A DNA stretch of 33,570 nucleotides from an uncultured Eubacteriales bacterium (GCA_900314565.1 OMVU01000046.1:1-33570); one strand, 5' to 3'. Positions 24,188-33,570 are shown, numbered from the stretch's first letter. Notes: generated by a model from the letters alone, not told the origin. Numbers and translations: made by a program.

Positions 24188-24400
24188 CAATTCTCGCTCG
24201 CGAGAATTGGCGCGGGATTCGGGTCAGCGTAAGCTGACATAATACCCAACCGAATCCCTGCGCATCCTCGCGGAGCGTTTATCTCAGTGGGGGATTGTAA
24301 CCCACTATCTCAGTGGGGGATTGTAACCCACCACTGAGACTGGCAGGATATTGTTTTACCCGCCGCTTGTAGAAGCGGGGGTCTTCCCCACTGAGATAAA
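24188..24400. repeat. Composite multi-hairpin repeat, copy 3
   Basis: H1 at 24188-24209 keeps the 9-4-9 plan and CTCG loop, but its stem is different: CAATTCTCG with CGAGAATTG. H2 is GCGCGGGATTCGGGT against ACCC..CCGAATCCC..GCGC. H3 foldback at 24278-24400 has terminal TTTATCTCAGTG and CACTGAGATAAA, with an exact 26-nt internal duplication (24280-24305 and 24306-24331). Without the duplication it is 97 nt, exactly as in copy 1. Confidence 0.8.
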
Positions 24401-24425
24401 AACACATCCCCGACCAACTTATCTT

Positions 24426-24525
24426 TTTTCGGCAAATAGCCTTTCGCCTCTTTTCAGCAAACAGCCTTTCGCCTCTTTTCAGCAAACAGCCTTTCGCCTT
24501 TTTTCGGCAAACGGCCTTTCCTCCG
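24426..24525. repeat. 25-nt tandem repeat, four copies
   Basis: Units start TTTTC(A/G)GCAAA at 24426, 24451, 24476 and 24501. Confidence 0.88.
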
Positions 24526-24617
24526 CGCCGGATCTAAACGCAGTCCGGCGCTGCTTTTCATTTCCCGGCAAAGACTTCTGACAGTGCACTCCTTTCCAGC
24601 GTTTTTTTCTAAGGCGC

Positions 24618-24652
24618 CTGCGAAATTCATTGAAAAAAACTCCGTTTCGCAG
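24618..24652. other. Inverted repeat upstream of the GH1 gene
   Basis: CTGCGAAA (24618-24625) and TTTCGCAG (24645-24652) flank an A-rich loop. The remaining 24653-24867 is AT-rich, with TATAAT hexamers at 24785 and 24808 but no convincing -35. Confidence 0.4.
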
Positions 24653-24825
24653 CTGCCCGGTCTTTTTTCACGAACTTTACTTCTGATCTTTATTATAACA
24701 CGAACAGCCCCTGCAATCGACCTTGTGAGAAGAAATGACCTGTCAAATCCTCAATTCTTTTATGCAATCTGATGTATTTTCCCATATAATTACCCCGCCC
24801 TTTTTTGTATAATCACAATATATAA

Positions 24826-26289
<1,464 letters not shown>

Positions 26290-26293
26290 GAAC

Positions 26294-26446
26294 TGATCCC
26301 GACCAGGGGATGAGCCCGACCGGGGGATGATCCCGACCAGGGGATGATCCCGATCGGGGGATGAACCGGACCAGCGGATGAACCCAACCGGGGAATGAAC
26401 CGGACCAGCGGATGAACCCGACCGGAGGATGAACCGGACCAGCGGA
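26294..26446. repeat. 17-nt tandem repeat just after the GH1 stop
   Basis: Nine units of 17 nt, consensus near TGATCCCGACCAGGGGA, begin 5 nt after the stop. Most start with TGA, and since 17 is not a multiple of 3 this puts stops in all three plus-strand frames. Confidence 0.88.
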
Positions 26447-26488
26447 TGGCCCGGATTGAAATCTGAGCCGAACACACGCATAAAAAAT

Positions 26489-26533
26489 CAGGACGGACTG
26501 AATCAGCATTGACTGCAGTTTAAGTCCGTCCTG
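26489..26533. terminator. Bidirectional terminator
   Basis: CAGGACGGACT pairs with AGTCCGTCCTG (11 bp), with A's before and TTTATTT after. It serves the GH1 gene and, from the other side, possibly the CmpB-like gene. Confidence 0.88.
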
Positions 26534-26610
26534 TTTATTTGCCTTTCCTGTTCTCAGAGACTGCTCCGCAGCATGACTGTTCCGCGGCGCCTTTTTTTCT
26601 TTAACCTTCT

Positions 26611-26757
26611 GCTTTCCTGAACTTCGACGTCTGCTTCCCTGAACTTTGACGACTGTTTTCCTGAACTTAGACGTCTGCTTCCCTGAACTTTGACGACTGT
26701 TTTCCTGAACTTAGACGTCTGCTTTCCTGAACTTCGACGTCTGCTTCCCTGAGATGG
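26611..26757. repeat. 22-nt tandem repeat downstream of the CmpB-like gene
   Basis: Units such as GCTTTCCTGAACTTCGACGT start at 26611, 26633, 26655, 26677, 26699, 26721 and 26743 (partial). Alternating variants give a 44-nt higher-order period in the middle. Confidence 0.88.
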
Positions 26758-26813
26758 AATCACCGGGAAGCTTTGCCCAAAGATCCTGAAGCCTTCCCTT
26801 ATATATTGTCGGT

Positions 26814-27776
26814 TCAGGCCTTCCCGCCTCTGTCTTTCTTTTTTATCTGCAGATCCCGCTGAACAGCAAGGAGCGCATCACTGTATTTTCTGTGCGCCAT
26901 AGCGGGGAATGCTTCCAGAAGACGACGGGATCCGAAAAATCTTCCGGACATAATATTCTCCTTCAGAGCGCCGGCCCTCTCCTGAAGTTCTCTCGTCCGC
27001 TGTCTCGTCTGATCTGCTTTGTCCTGCATTTTCTTCTTCTGTTTGTTTACAGCATCTCTCGCCTCATATTTTGCCAGCGTCGCCTGGACCCTCTGTTCTT
27101 CGATCGTCGTCTGTGCGCGCATGGTCCCCGTTGCGAGCTTTTCACTCAGCTCGTCGCTGACAACGCTCATGCGTCTCCTGACTTCATCCAGCTCCTCCAG
27201 CTTTTTATTGAGGCCTGCTACAATGAGGACCGTCACGACGAAGTCTGCCAGTAAGGTCACATACGATACTCCGAGGATGATCCAGCCTATCAAATCAGGA
27301 ATATTCAGCACCAGATTTGCCATGGCAGGCTGGACCACACGGACGACCAGAAGGCAGGCCAGGCCCCAGATGAGACTGAAACGAAGGCATATGTATCCGC
27401 GAAAATTGAACGGCTCGTTACTGTAATCCCACCACCTCATGTGAAAAGCCACGTCAAGCAGCCAGCCGGCAAGAAGTTCCACTGCCGTCGCAAGAGCGAC
27501 GCCGCACACGAACACGATCAGGATCCCGATGATATCATCTCCGCCGGTCAGCTTCTCTGCGGGGTAATGAAAAATATCCGGGAGCACACCGTCCACCACA
27601 GCAAAGACGGATATCGCCCCAAATCCGTAGACAGGGCATACCGGTCCGCACAAAAAACCTCTGTTGATGACTTTACCGACTGTGATCGCATGGAAAATGA
27701 CCTCAATGCACCAGCCGGCAAATGAATAAATTAAGAAGTACCAGAAGATCTGGTAAATCGTCATTCCGGCAATCAT
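26814..27776 (-). CDS. CmpB-family membrane protein (putative ABC permease)
   Basis: A 320-residue membrane protein matching the family annotated as putative ABC transporter permease (CmpB type); the name is historical and transport is unproven. Signature phrases are FLIYSFAGWCIEVIF, VINRGFLCGPVCPVYGFGA and HMRWWDYSNEPFNFRGYICLRFSLIWG. There are about five to six helices in residues 5-190, then a long charged, probably coiled-coil cytoplasmic tail (190-300). AGGAGG precedes the ATG. No ATPase partner is nearby. Confidence 0.88.
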   Translation of the reverse strand: MIAGMTIYQIFWYFLIYSFAGWCIEVIFHAITVGKVINRGFLCGPVCPVYGFGAISVFAVVDGVLPDIFHYPAEKLTGGDDIIGILIVFVCGVALATAVELLAGWLLDVAFHMRWWDYSNEPFNFRGYICLRFSLIWGLACLLVVRVVQPAMANLVLNIPDLIGWIILGVSYVTLLADFVVTVLIVAGLNKKLEELDEVRRRMSVVSDELSEKLATGTMRAQTTIEEQRVQATLAKYEARDAVNKQKKKMQDKADQTRQRTRELQERAGALKENIMSGRFFGSRRLLEAFPAMAHRKYSDALLAVQRDLQIKKKDRGGKA

Positions 27777-27929
27777 ACTCTACTTTCCTCCTGTATAAAG
27801 AACGCCTTGGCGTTATTCTTGACCGGTCCTGACTTCTTCCTTAAAGAACAGTCACAGTCACGATCATTATATTCTCTGAAATTTTCTGATTCCAGAACAG
27901 TCCCGCTGAAACTCTTCAGCATGAAGACG

Positions 27930-28682
27930 TCATTCTCCTGCCGTCCGAATCGCATCCGCTGCACGTTTCGAGCCCTGCTTCGCCGCATAACGGCACCATT
28001 TAAGCCCTTTCTCCGTGTTCGCCGGCACGTCGAGCGTTCCTTCCAGATAGGCGATGCCCAGATCCGCCGCTGCCTCGACGTCTCCGCGCGCAGCCCGGTC
28101 AATGAGGTTCATTCGCTGCTCCTTCAGAAGGAGCTTCTGTGCCGTCTCCCGCACCATTTCGAGCTCTTCCGTGAAGATGCAGTGCGGAATGGAATTTGAC
28201 GTCACGAGCTCCACACACTCGTCAAAGTCGAACCATCTGACTTCCGAGACCTCGGACTCCTGAAGAATATAGGCATCCTCATCAGCGTCGCAGAACGCGA
28301 GAAAGACCCTTGAGACCTGATTGTCATGAAAGATCTCATTATGAAATGTTTTCTTAAATTCAAAGGATCTCTGTCCGCAGACAACAAGATCTTTCGGCTG
28401 CGCCTGCACTCCGAGCTCTTCATAAAGTTCTCTGAGAGCCGATTCCTCAAAATCCTTTCCCGCCGGAATATGTCCCGCGCTCGAGATGTCATAGCAGCCC
28501 GGGTGGGAGTCCTTGCTTTCACTGCGTTTCTGCAGCAGGATCTGCAGCCGGTCATCCTTTGTGCGGACGAGCCAGACATGGCTTGTGCGGTGACGGATCC
28601 CTTTCCGGTGGGCAAGGCTCCTGGTTACGGTGTAGCCGGTCGGCTGACCGGATTCATTGACAATATCAAATATTTCTTCCAA
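27930..28682 (-). CDS. Nudix hydrolase fused to a Sel1-like repeat
   Basis: Nudix domain in residues ~1-170 (IDI-like subgroup: VTRSLAHRKGIRHRTSHVWLV, then ISSAGHIPAGKDFEESALRELYEELGV). The last two-thirds of the Nudix box is perfect (RELYEELGV with three metal-binding Glu), but the first Glu of G-x5-E is Lys. The C-terminal ~55 residues form a Sel1/TPR-type repeat (AARGDVEAAADLGIAYLEGTLDVPANTEKGLKWCRYAAKQG). The best start is a TTG at 28682, with GAGGAG about 5-6 nt upstream, giving 250 residues; the longer frame to 28817 begins in repeat-rich spacer. Substrate unknown. Confidence 0.82.
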   Translation of the reverse strand: MEEIFDIVNESGQPTGYTVTRSLAHRKGIRHRTSHVWLVRTKDDRLQILLQKRSESKDSHPGCYDISSAGHIPAGKDFEESALRELYEELGVQAQPKDLVVCGQRSFEFKKTFHNEIFHDNQVSRVFLAFCDADEDAYILQESEVSEVRWFDFDECVELVTSNSIPHCIFTEELEMVRETAQKLLLKEQRMNLIDRAARGDVEAAADLGIAYLEGTLDVPANTEKGLKWCRYAAKQGSKRAADAIRTAGE

Positions 28683-28837
28683 AATGATCTCCTCTTTTCC
28701 AATTAGAATCAGGCACTTGCGCAGGATATTTCTGTTATTTACAGCACAGAGCCTGTCCTTCATGCAGGACATTTCCAAGTATAGTCCTGTTGGGAAAAAA
28801 GCGCAAACTGAATACATACAATGTTCTCCACTATATT

Positions 28838-28914
28838 CAAGAACGCCTCAGCGTTCTTGCCGCGCCGCGCGAGGTGCGAAGCACCTTCTTCTTTGCGCGA
28901 TGAAGAATAAAAAA
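28838..28914. repeat. Composite multi-hairpin repeat, copy 4 (H1-H2 half)
   Basis: H1 at 28838-28859 (stem and loop as copy 1) and H2 at 28860-28899 (AGGTGC-GAA-GCACCT within GCGCG ends, almost identical to copy 2). Then comes ATGAAGAATAAAAAA instead of the linker and H3. The 20 nt GCGCGATGAAGAATAAAAAA (28895-28914) recur exactly at 30772-30791. Confidence 0.8.
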
Positions 28915-28917
28915 AAT

Positions 28918-28946
28918 TTGACAAACCCGCTTTTTTGGGATATAGT
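28918..28946 (+). promoter_or_regulatory. Sigma-A promoter of the amylase gene
   Basis: TTGACA (28918-28923), 17 nt, TATAGT (28941-28946). It starts 4 nt after the end of the repeat half-copy and implies a leader of about 250 nt before the chosen start codon; 28947-29203 shows no clear riboswitch. Confidence 0.85.
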
Positions 28947-29203
28947 ACGCGACGTAAGCTGAAAATACGTCTTTCGGGTACATCCGGAGATTCATTTTCT
29001 TCTATATTAATAGTGATCATCGGGTTCGCGAAGCGGTCCTGATGGTTGACTTCTCAGGCATCACATGAGATAAACATAAGTGAGAGAGTATAATAATGAC
29101 AGGTATTGATATACATACATTGCGGCAGCGGCTGCTGTCGCGGATCGGCTTCGCGCCGGGAACCAAAGGCGCGGGCCCGGGAGAGAAGAAAGAAGGGGCT
29201 AAT

Positions 29204-30673
29204 ATGTCTGAAAATAAAACAATGATGCAGTATTTTGAATGGTATCTTCCCAATGACGGTCTCTGGTGGAAGCGCTGCGCCGCCAAGGCGGAAAACTTAA
29301 AAGAACTGGGCGTAACGGACGTCTGGCTTCCGCCGGCATACAAGGCAACGAAACAGGATGACGTCGGCTACAGCGTCTACGACATGTATGATCTGGGCGA
29401 GTTCGACCAGAAGGACACGGTCCGCACAAAGTACGGGACCAAGGAAGAATATAAGGAAGCAATACAGGCTTTTCACAACGCGGGGATCAACGTCTTCGCC
29501 GATATCGTTCTGAATCACAGGATGGGCGGTGACGAGCTCGAGGAAGTCACAGCTGTCACCGACAACCCGGAAGACAGGAACGAACAGATCGGCGACGAGG
29601 AGAAGATCCTTACCTGGTCGAAGTTCACATTCCCCGGACGCGCCGGCAAATACAGCAAGTTCACCTGGGATCACACGGATTTCACGGGCACGGACTGGGA
29701 CGAGCGCACACAGTCGAAGGATGTCATTTACCGCTTCACGGGCAAGGAATGGCGTCCCGACACGGATCCGGAAAAGGGAAATTTCGACTACCTGATGGGT
29801 ATGAATGTCGATATGGAAAACCCGGAAGTCATCCGTGAAACAAAGAAATGGATGAACTGGTACCTGAAGGAGGCCGGATTTGACGGCTTCCGTCTGGATG
29901 CGGTGAAGCATATCAGCTTTTCATTTTACAGGCAGCTGCTTGAAGATATCCGTGAAAAGCAGGGACGGGAAATTCCTGCCGTCGGCGAGTACTGGAGCGG
30001 CGACATCGGAAGACTTCTGTACTACCTCGAACAGGTCAATGACGAGATGAGGCTCTTTGACGTAGCGCTTCACTATCATTTCTTCGACGCGTCGCACGCG
30101 GGCGGAAATTACGATATGCGAAATCTGCTCACGGACACGCTGATGACGAGGAAGCCGGAAAGTGCCGTGACCTTCGTCGACAATCATGATACGCAGTTCG
30201 GTCAGAGTCTTCAGTCTTTCGTGGACGACTGGTTCAAGCCGCTCGCGTACGCAGCGATCCTGCTTCGTGAGGAGGGTATTCCGTGTGTCTTCTACACGGA
30301 TTATTACGGAAATCCGGTACAGAACCGGCCTCCGGTCCCGAATCTCGGCAAGATGATGAAGATCAGAAAGCTCTATGCCTACGGCGAGCAGGTAGATTAC
30401 TTCGACGACGAGCATGTGGTCGGCTGGGTACGCCGCGGGGACGAGCACTGGTTCTCCGGAATGGCAGTCGTCATGAGTGACAATGCGGCAGGAACCAAAA
30501 AGATGGAGATGGGAAAGAACTATGCCGGCGTCACCTTCTACGACGTGACGGGCGAGTGCCCGGATCCGATCGTCATCGACGAGGACGGGTTCGGCGAATT
30601 TGGTACGGAGGCCGGAAAAGTTTCCGTGTGGGTGTGCCGCGGGGCGTTTGAGAACCTGATCGTAAATGAATAA
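29204..30673 (+). CDS. amyA: Cytoplasmic alpha-amylase (GH13)
   Basis: Hydrolyses internal alpha-1,4 bonds of starch or glycogen-type glucans. MMQYFEWYLPNDGLWW is the signature opening of GH13 subfamily 5. Calcium and substrate regions FADIVLNHRMGGDE, the nucleophile in GFRLDAVKHI (near residue 234), the acid/base Glu in AVGEYWSGD (near 266) and the third Asp in TFVDNHDTQ (near 330) are all intact. There is no signal peptide from the ATG at 29204 (489 residues; AGAAGGGG upstream), so it is intracellular. An in-frame ATG at 29096 would add 36 low-complexity residues and is less likely. It is bracketed by two halves of the composite repeat. Confidence 0.94.
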   Translation: MSENKTMMQYFEWYLPNDGLWWKRCAAKAENLKELGVTDVWLPPAYKATKQDDVGYSVYDMYDLGEFDQKDTVRTKYGTKEEYKEAIQAFHNAGINVFADIVLNHRMGGDELEEVTAVTDNPEDRNEQIGDEEKILTWSKFTFPGRAGKYSKFTWDHTDFTGTDWDERTQSKDVIYRFTGKEWRPDTDPEKGNFDYLMGMNVDMENPEVIRETKKWMNWYLKEAGFDGFRLDAVKHISFSFYRQLLEDIREKQGREIPAVGEYWSGDIGRLLYYLEQVNDEMRLFDVALHYHFFDASHAGGNYDMRNLLTDTLMTRKPESAVTFVDNHDTQFGQSLQSFVDDWFKPLAYAAILLREEGIPCVFYTDYYGNPVQNRPPVPNLGKMMKIRKLYAYGEQVDYFDDEHVVGWVRRGDEHWFSGMAVVMSDNAAGTKKMEMGKNYAGVTFYDVTGECPDPIVIDEDGFGEFGTEAGKVSVWVCRGAFENLIVNE

Positions 30674-30679
30674 ATTCCG

Positions 30680-30791
30680 CCGGAGGACTTAAACTCTGAG
30701 CGGGTCTGTATCCCATACAAAAGAGAAGTTTCGCTTTGTGAGCGTATCTCATGTCCAAAGACACGGGTATTGCGCGATGAAGAATAAAAAA
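30680..30791. repeat. Composite multi-hairpin repeat, copy 5 (linker-H3 half)
   Basis: CCGCCGGAGG is followed by a decayed H3 that resembles copy 2 (CTCTGA, TGTATCCCA, GAAGTTTCGCTTTG, ATCTCA, CACG). It ends with GCGCGATGAAGAATAAAAAA at 30772-30791. H1 and H2 are absent. Confidence 0.65.
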
Positions 30792-30792
30792 G

Positions 30793-30836
30793 AAGGAGTC
30801 TTCCTTTCCGGCAGCACACCGGAAGGAAGACTCCTT
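30793..30836. terminator. Convergent bidirectional terminator
   Basis: AAGGAGTCTTCCTT(T)CCGG pairs with CCGGAAGGAAGACTCCTT, 18 bp with one bulged T, A-rich before and TTTTCA after. It separates amyA from the uxuB-like gene. Confidence 0.93.
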
Positions 30837-30866
30837 TTCATTTACTTCAGCAGATTATCACATGTC

Positions 30867-32477
30867 TCAGCCTGCATACTTGTGAAGCGTCTCTCTTACA
30901 GAGCCCTCACCGGCAAGCATTTCTTTGAACATTCCCTCGATCTTTTCGGCAAGACCAAGCTCGACAAGATCCGATCCGAAGACCGCCTTGTTAGCGAGGA
31001 TTCCCTTGAGCTGGCCCTTGTAGCTCTCCGGATCGTTCCAGACGACGTCCGCGAGCGCTGCCTGCAGATCGGCGAGCAGCGGATCATCACTGCACTCAAA
31101 CTTCTGTCCCTTGTCATCCACACCGAGCAGATAGCGGAACCAGCCTGCGATCGCGAGCGGGATGCAGGTCAGATCCTCGACCTTCAGCGTATCGCTGGCT
31201 GCATAGGACTTGATCGTCTCTCCGAAGCGGATACCCACCTTCTGGCTCGTATCCGTCGCGATCCTCTGCGGCATATCGGGGATGAACGGATTCGGCAGAC
31301 GGACCTTCACGACCTCGTCGATGAAATCGGCGGGACGAAGGATGCCGGGATCCGTCACGACCGGAAGGCCTTCCACATAGCCGATCTTCGTGATCAGGCC
31401 TACGATGTCAGCGTCTTTCATTTCCTTAGCAATATGATCATATCCGAGGACCACGCCGAATACGGACATCGCCGTGTGCAGCGGGTTCAGGCATGTCGTG
31501 ACCTTCATGCGCTCGGTCATATTGACAACGTCTCTGGTCGTCATATAGACGCCCGCCTCCTCAAGTGCCGGGCGGCCGTTCGGGAAACGGTCCTCAATGA
31601 CCAGATACTGGGAGACTTCCGCATTGACGAAAGGAGATACAAATGTCCCGCGGGATGTCTTGATGGGACCCATATCTTCCACGCCGCTCTCTGCGAGCAT
31701 CGCCTCGACCTTCTTGTCCGGGCGCGGTGTGATCTTGTCGATCATGCTCCACGGGAAGGAGACGGTCTCCTCGTCCTTCACGTACCCGACGAATTCTTCG
31801 GTGACAAATCCCTTCTTCTGCCACTCCTCAGCGATCGTCACGATGCTGGCCTTCAGCTTCTCGCCGTTGTGGCTGCAGTTGTCCATGCTGACGACTGCGA
31901 GCGGGAGCTTCCCTGCGTTGAAGCGCTCAAGGAGCATGGCGCAGACAACGCTCATGGCATGTCTTGCATGCGCCGGGCCTTCCTCGATATCAGCGGCGAC
32001 AACTTTCATAAAGTTCCCGGAGAGATCATAGATCGCATAGCCCTTCTCCGTGATCGTAAAGCTGACCATCTGGAGGGACGGATTCCTGAATATTTCCTTC
32101 ATCCTGTCGAAGGAAGCGTCCGCGGAACTCACTGCGACGGACTCAGCGACAGCTCCCATTATATCCTTATCCATGGATCCGTCCGCGTGGAGCGTGACCA
32201 CCATGCAGAGGTTGTCATACGGATGATAGCAGAGATTGATAATATCGTAATCGAACGTGTCGACAGCGATGATTCCTCTGTCCGCCTTTCCCTCGTTCAG
32301 GAGCTTCTGCTGGAGCTCGGCAACGAAACCGCGGAAAATGTTGCCTGCGCCGAAATGCACCCAGATCGGGTTCTCCTTTGTCGCAGCAGCCATCTTTTCC
32401 ACGTCATATGCGGGAAGCGTGACGCCGGCCTTCTCCCAACCAGCCTTGTCGCTGAGGCTTGCAAGATTCATTTTCAT
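30867..32477 (-). CDS. uxuB: Fructuronate reductase / mannitol dehydrogenase family
   Basis: NAD-dependent polyol dehydrogenase of the long-chain mannitol dehydrogenase family. At 536 residues with the pattern seen here, D-fructuronate reductase (D-mannonate forming, glucuronate catabolism) is the best call; mannitol or altronate enzymes are alternatives. The N-terminal Rossmann region is IWVHFGAGNIFRGFVAELQQ. VVSMDNCSHNGEKL and FPWSMIDKITPRPD carry the conserved Asn and the catalytic Lys, and LNPLHTAMSVFGVVLG the catalytic His. AAGGAAAG lies before the ATG. It follows the TRAP binding-protein gene by 75 nt, consistent with a hexuronate locus. Confidence 0.85.
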   Translation of the reverse strand: MKMNLASLSDKAGWEKAGVTLPAYDVEKMAAATKENPIWVHFGAGNIFRGFVAELQQKLLNEGKADRGIIAVDTFDYDIINLCYHPYDNLCMVVTLHADGSMDKDIMGAVAESVAVSSADASFDRMKEIFRNPSLQMVSFTITEKGYAIYDLSGNFMKVVAADIEEGPAHARHAMSVVCAMLLERFNAGKLPLAVVSMDNCSHNGEKLKASIVTIAEEWQKKGFVTEEFVGYVKDEETVSFPWSMIDKITPRPDKKVEAMLAESGVEDMGPIKTSRGTFVSPFVNAEVSQYLVIEDRFPNGRPALEEAGVYMTTRDVVNMTERMKVTTCLNPLHTAMSVFGVVLGYDHIAKEMKDADIVGLITKIGYVEGLPVVTDPGILRPADFIDEVVKVRLPNPFIPDMPQRIATDTSQKVGIRFGETIKSYAASDTLKVEDLTCIPLAIAGWFRYLLGVDDKGQKFECSDDPLLADLQAALADVVWNDPESYKGQLKGILANKAVFGSDLVELGLAEKIEGMFKEMLAGEGSVRETLHKYAG

Positions 32478-32552
32478 AGTTTACTTCCTTTCTTTGCCCG
32501 CAGGCATTTAACGGATCCCGGACAGCTTATTTTGCCGCGTATGCATGTTTTC

Positions 32553-33479
32553 TTATTCTGTCGCGCGGATCCTCTCAATAAGATCCATATACTCGCCGCA
32601 GTACTGCTCATAAAGCGGTGCCACGATTTCCCGGAGCTTCTCAATATCCCCGTCAGAAAATTCAATCACCTCCGTGCCGGAGGATATGACCAGCGTTCTG
32701 GATTCCTCCTCCCGCTCCTGCCAGATCGTTCTCTCGTAGTCCGTGGCACTCCTGGCACATTCCCTGATAATGGCAGCATCCTCCTCGGAGATCTTTTCCA
32801 TCGTCACCCCGCTCATAAGGACGAGTTCGGGGATCCTGGTATGACCGTCCAGCACATAATAAGGTGCCACCTCATAGTGTCCCATCGATTCATAGGAATT
32901 CCAGTTATTCTCCGCGCCGGCTACCCGCTCAGTTTCCAGAGCCTCGTAAACATCGTCGAATACGGTGATGACCGGTTCCCCTCCGATCAGCCGGATGAAA
33001 TCCTGCATGAGTGCGGAATCCTGGACCCGGATCCTCTTCCCTGCAAGATCTCCGACGCTCCGGATCGGTTCGCTGAAATAAAAATTGCGCACACCCGCGT
33101 CATACCAGTTGAGCGGAACGATCCCTGTCCCCTCGAAGGACTTCATGAGCTCATCACCGATCTCCCCCAGAAGGACATTCCACATCTGCTCCTTGGAGTC
33201 GTAAAGGTAGGGCATCATGAGGACATTCGCCTCAGGATTATATTCCGTGAGCGTAGCCACGGACGCCCTCATAAAATCACATCCCCCATAGGTGAGCTGG
33301 TCGATCAGGTCCTCCTCCGATCCAAGCTCCGCGTCCGCATAGATCCGTATCTGGATCCGTCCTTCTGTCCGCTCATGCACCATGCGGGCAAAGAGGTACG
33401 CGCCCTGCGTCGTGGGATAGTCGTAGGACTGATTCTCCGCATAGATAAAGACAAATTCCGGGACCGTATCGGCTGTCAA
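32553..33479 (-). pseudogene. dctP: TRAP transporter solute-binding protein, signal peptide lost
   Basis: DctP-type extracytoplasmic binding protein for organic acids, here probably hexuronates given the uxuB neighbour. Mature domain features are present: FARMVHERTEGRIQIRIYADAELGSE, YLYDSKEQMWNVL, GKRIRVQDSALMQDFIRLIGGEPV (with the carboxylate-binding Arg region) and ENNWNSYESMGHYEVAPYYVLDGHTR. The only start is a TTG at 33479, a few residues before the conserved domain, and an in-frame TAG lies 7 codons further up (33498-33500). So there is no signal peptide and no convincing ribosome site, and the protein could not be exported. No DctQ or DctM genes separate it from uxuB. Possibly truncated by rearrangement; a frameshift is the alternative. 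Confidence 0.75.
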
Positions 33480-33515
33480 CCATTTTTGAAAATGTCCCTA
33501 AAAATATGTAACATT

Positions 33516-33537
33516 AGCACCGGATCTTTCCGGTGCT
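33516..33537. terminator. Hairpin upstream of the truncated dctP
   Basis: AGCACCGGA and TCCGGTGCT form a perfect 9-bp stem with a 4-nt loop. On the minus strand a T-containing stretch (ATATTTTT) follows at some distance; it probably ended the transcript of a gene beyond the window. Confidence 0.65.
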
Positions 33538-33570
33538 TTACTTTTCAGGGATTGCCTCGTGGATGATAAA

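Noticed and set aside
29096-29203. Signal peptide on the amylase from the upstream ATG
   Set aside because: The extra 36 residues are Gly/Lys-rich without a hydrophobic core, and the better ribosome site lies before 29204.
30738-33566. 942-codon open frame on the plus strand
   Set aside because: It is antisense to uxuB and dctP, whose protein motifs are clear. The long opening comes from GC-rich codon use, and the protein has no recognisable domain.

Overview
The window looks like chromosome of a Gram-positive Clostridia, most likely a Lachnospiraceae. The reasons are close textbook matches to that group's versions of dnaE-pfkA, greA-lysS, dusB with a DUF6145-like partner, a TM198/DUF4203-type membrane protein and a CmpB-type membrane protein, strong AGGAGG ribosome sites, and sigma-A promoters with 17-bp spacers. 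Most of the window is GC-rich (judged by eye, above half GC), while the first ~1.3 kb is clearly AT-richer. I could run no database search; family names rest on motifs I can read.

Layout. (1) 1-4350: the decayed end of an integrative/conjugative-type element. It holds an AT-rich pair of unknown genes (a broken soluble protein, then a four-TM membrane protein), a terminator, an ArdA-like antirestriction gene, a fossil of a relaxase C-terminus, and a DUF5688-like gene whose 3' end has been fused by deletion to the relaxase fossil. A strong terminator and short direct repeats sit at the border with the chromosome. (2) 4355-20831: a housekeeping block read leftwards (minus strand): lysS (with an extra C-terminal tRNA-binding domain) and greA from one consensus promoter; dusB and a DUF6145-like gene; birA; a small membrane protein; argF; a TrmH-family methyltransferase; pfkA; dnaE; a TM198-like membrane protein; cvfB; an acyl-ACP thioesterase and a Gfo/Idh/MocA oxidoreductase. 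(3) 20832-30673: tRNA-Gln, then carbohydrate genes (GH32 sucrose-6-phosphate hydrolase, GH1 6-phospho-beta-glucosidase, GH13 cytoplasmic alpha-amylase) mixed with a CmpB-like membrane protein and a Nudix-Sel1 fusion. (4) 30793-33570: a convergent terminator, fructuronate reductase and a TRAP solute-binding protein that has lost its signal peptide.

The most unusual aspect is between the genes. Nearly every larger gap carries its own private tandem repeat (units of 10, 17, 22, 25, 27, 42, 54, ~57, ~60 and 62 nt), and several arrays start or end within a few bases of a stop codon. On top of this lies a dispersed composite element made of successive hairpins. Its first hairpin is always 22 nt (9-bp stem, 4-nt loop, usually CTCR), and the stem sequences change with matching compensatory changes between copies. 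Its last part is a ~100-nt foldback with 12-14 bp terminal inverted repeats, reminiscent of IS200/IS605-derived non-autonomous elements. Two half-copies of this composite bracket the alpha-amylase gene together with an exact 20-nt direct repeat. A 62-nt repeat array that switches orientation in its middle occupies about 600 bp upstream of tRNA-Gln.

The genes themselves are mostly ordinary. The candidates for something undescribed are the composite multi-hairpin element, the stop-codon-abutting minisatellites, the inverted 62-nt array and, more speculatively, the AT-rich gene pair at the left edge.
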